Assembly: GCA_001586965.3 (NCBI GenBank)
Contig: LUCW03001856.1
Coordinates: 1-30,509 of the forward strand
From: Sphaeroforma sirkka
Taxonomy: Eukaryota; Opisthokonta; Ichthyosporea; Ichthyophonida
Length of the DNA stretch: 30,509 nt
Reading direction: 5' to 3'
Part shown: positions 30,255 to 30,509 of the stretch, one piece after another
How the letters are laid out: every line of letters starts with the position of its first letter
Position numbering within the stretch: the stretch's first letter is position 1
Notes under the pieces: generated by a model
Seen by the model: only the letters and a program-made list of their open reading frames with translations
Databases searched by the model: none
What the model was told of the DNA's origin: nothing
Position numbers and translations under genes: made by a program

Positions 30255-30509
30255 ATGGTGTGTTTCCAAGGCGTCTTCTTAATAGAATAGGATCCCTGAT
30301 ACAAGAACGTGTCGGTTTCACGGTCGACATAAATAAGTTCGTCTTGAATCTTCTTATTAATTCAAATCCACGTATCCATGGGTCGGAGTTACGTAAGGAC
30401 AACACAGCGTAACAATGGTAGATTTAGTAATATTAACATAATTTAACAACTGTGCGATAAGTTGACAGGAGTGGGTTAGCCCACGCATTATGCTTTTGAT
30501 AAGTCAAGC
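30255..30509 (-). pseudogene. Dam-like domain of copy B (partial, window edge)
   Basis: About 250 bp highly similar to 21553-21793 in copy A, including the SDPW and FLYQGSYSIKKTPWKHTI region, but with small indels (near 30345-30365 and 30412) that break the frame. The rest lies past the window end. Confidence 0.85.

Larger units (their letters stand above)
27600..30509 (-). mobile_element. Ty3/gypsy-type LTR retrotransposon, copy B, 3' half
   Basis: Minus-strand order from the window edge: Dam-like domain, linker, HHCC finger and DDE integrase, GPY/F module, chromodomain-like tail, pol C-terminus, 3' LTR. The 5' half lies beyond the window. It overlaps copy A for about 250 bp of the Dam-like region and in the LTR. 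Many 1-nt shifts make it non-coding; some could be assembly or consensus error. Confidence 0.88.

Overview
This is a eukaryotic nuclear window. It holds spliced genes with GT-AG introns of about 100-1000 bp, no bacterial gene order, very long (TA)n and (CA)n microsatellites, and LTR and LINE-type retroelements. Two spliced genes could be rebuilt exon by exon: a TRIAP1/Mdm35-like twin-CX9C protein and an OGFOD1/Tpa1-like prolyl 3-hydroxylase. Both families are widespread in opisthokonts. The repeat-rich background would suit a unicellular relative of animals such as an ichthyosporean, but the species assignment is only a guess.

Layout. 1-1350: microsatellites and an 83-bp tandem duplication. 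1724-2525 (+): three-exon TRIAP1/MDM35-like gene. 2530-11000: almost gene-free, made of cryptically simple DNA: a 7-bp minisatellite (2991-3197) facing its own reverse complement, many short degenerate repeats, GC-rich islands, a 382-bp MITE-like inverted-repeat element (8182-8563) and small hairpins that share one core word. One plausible small membrane-protein ORF lies at 5892-6161. 11117-11929 (+): 270-aa protein with an RVxF-type PP1-docking string resembling PPP1R15 (GADD34/CReP). 13212-18037 (-): nine-exon OGFOD1-like gene whose inferred exons sum to exactly 544 codons plus stop, convergent with the preceding gene. 18530-19795: a 1.3-kb TA/CA/TG microsatellite block. 19800-21550: no recognisable gene.

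21550-30509: retrotransposon graveyard, with the LTR elements on the minus strand. Copy A (about 21553-26574) has an LTR, a broken gag, a Cys/His-rich knuckle, protease, RT, RNase H and a Dam-methylase-like NPP domain; its 3' end is missing. Copy B (27600 to beyond the window) shows the parts copy A lacks: the Dam-like domain, a DDE integrase with HHCC finger, a GPY/F module, a chromodomain-like tail and the 3' LTR. Together they imply the order gag-PR-RT-RH-Dam-like-IN-GPY/F-chromo. A tRNA-Thr-like Pol III unit lies antisense inside the gag of copy A. Copy B's LTR abuts a truncated non-LTR (LINE) RT fragment.

The three cellular genes do not form one pathway. The PP1-docking protein and OGFOD1 both belong to translation/stress biology, and the TRIAP1-like protein to mitochondrial lipid transfer. 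The most novel items are the retroelement domain order, the TGA between gag and pol, the tRNA-like insertion, the MITE and the inverted 7-mer arrays.
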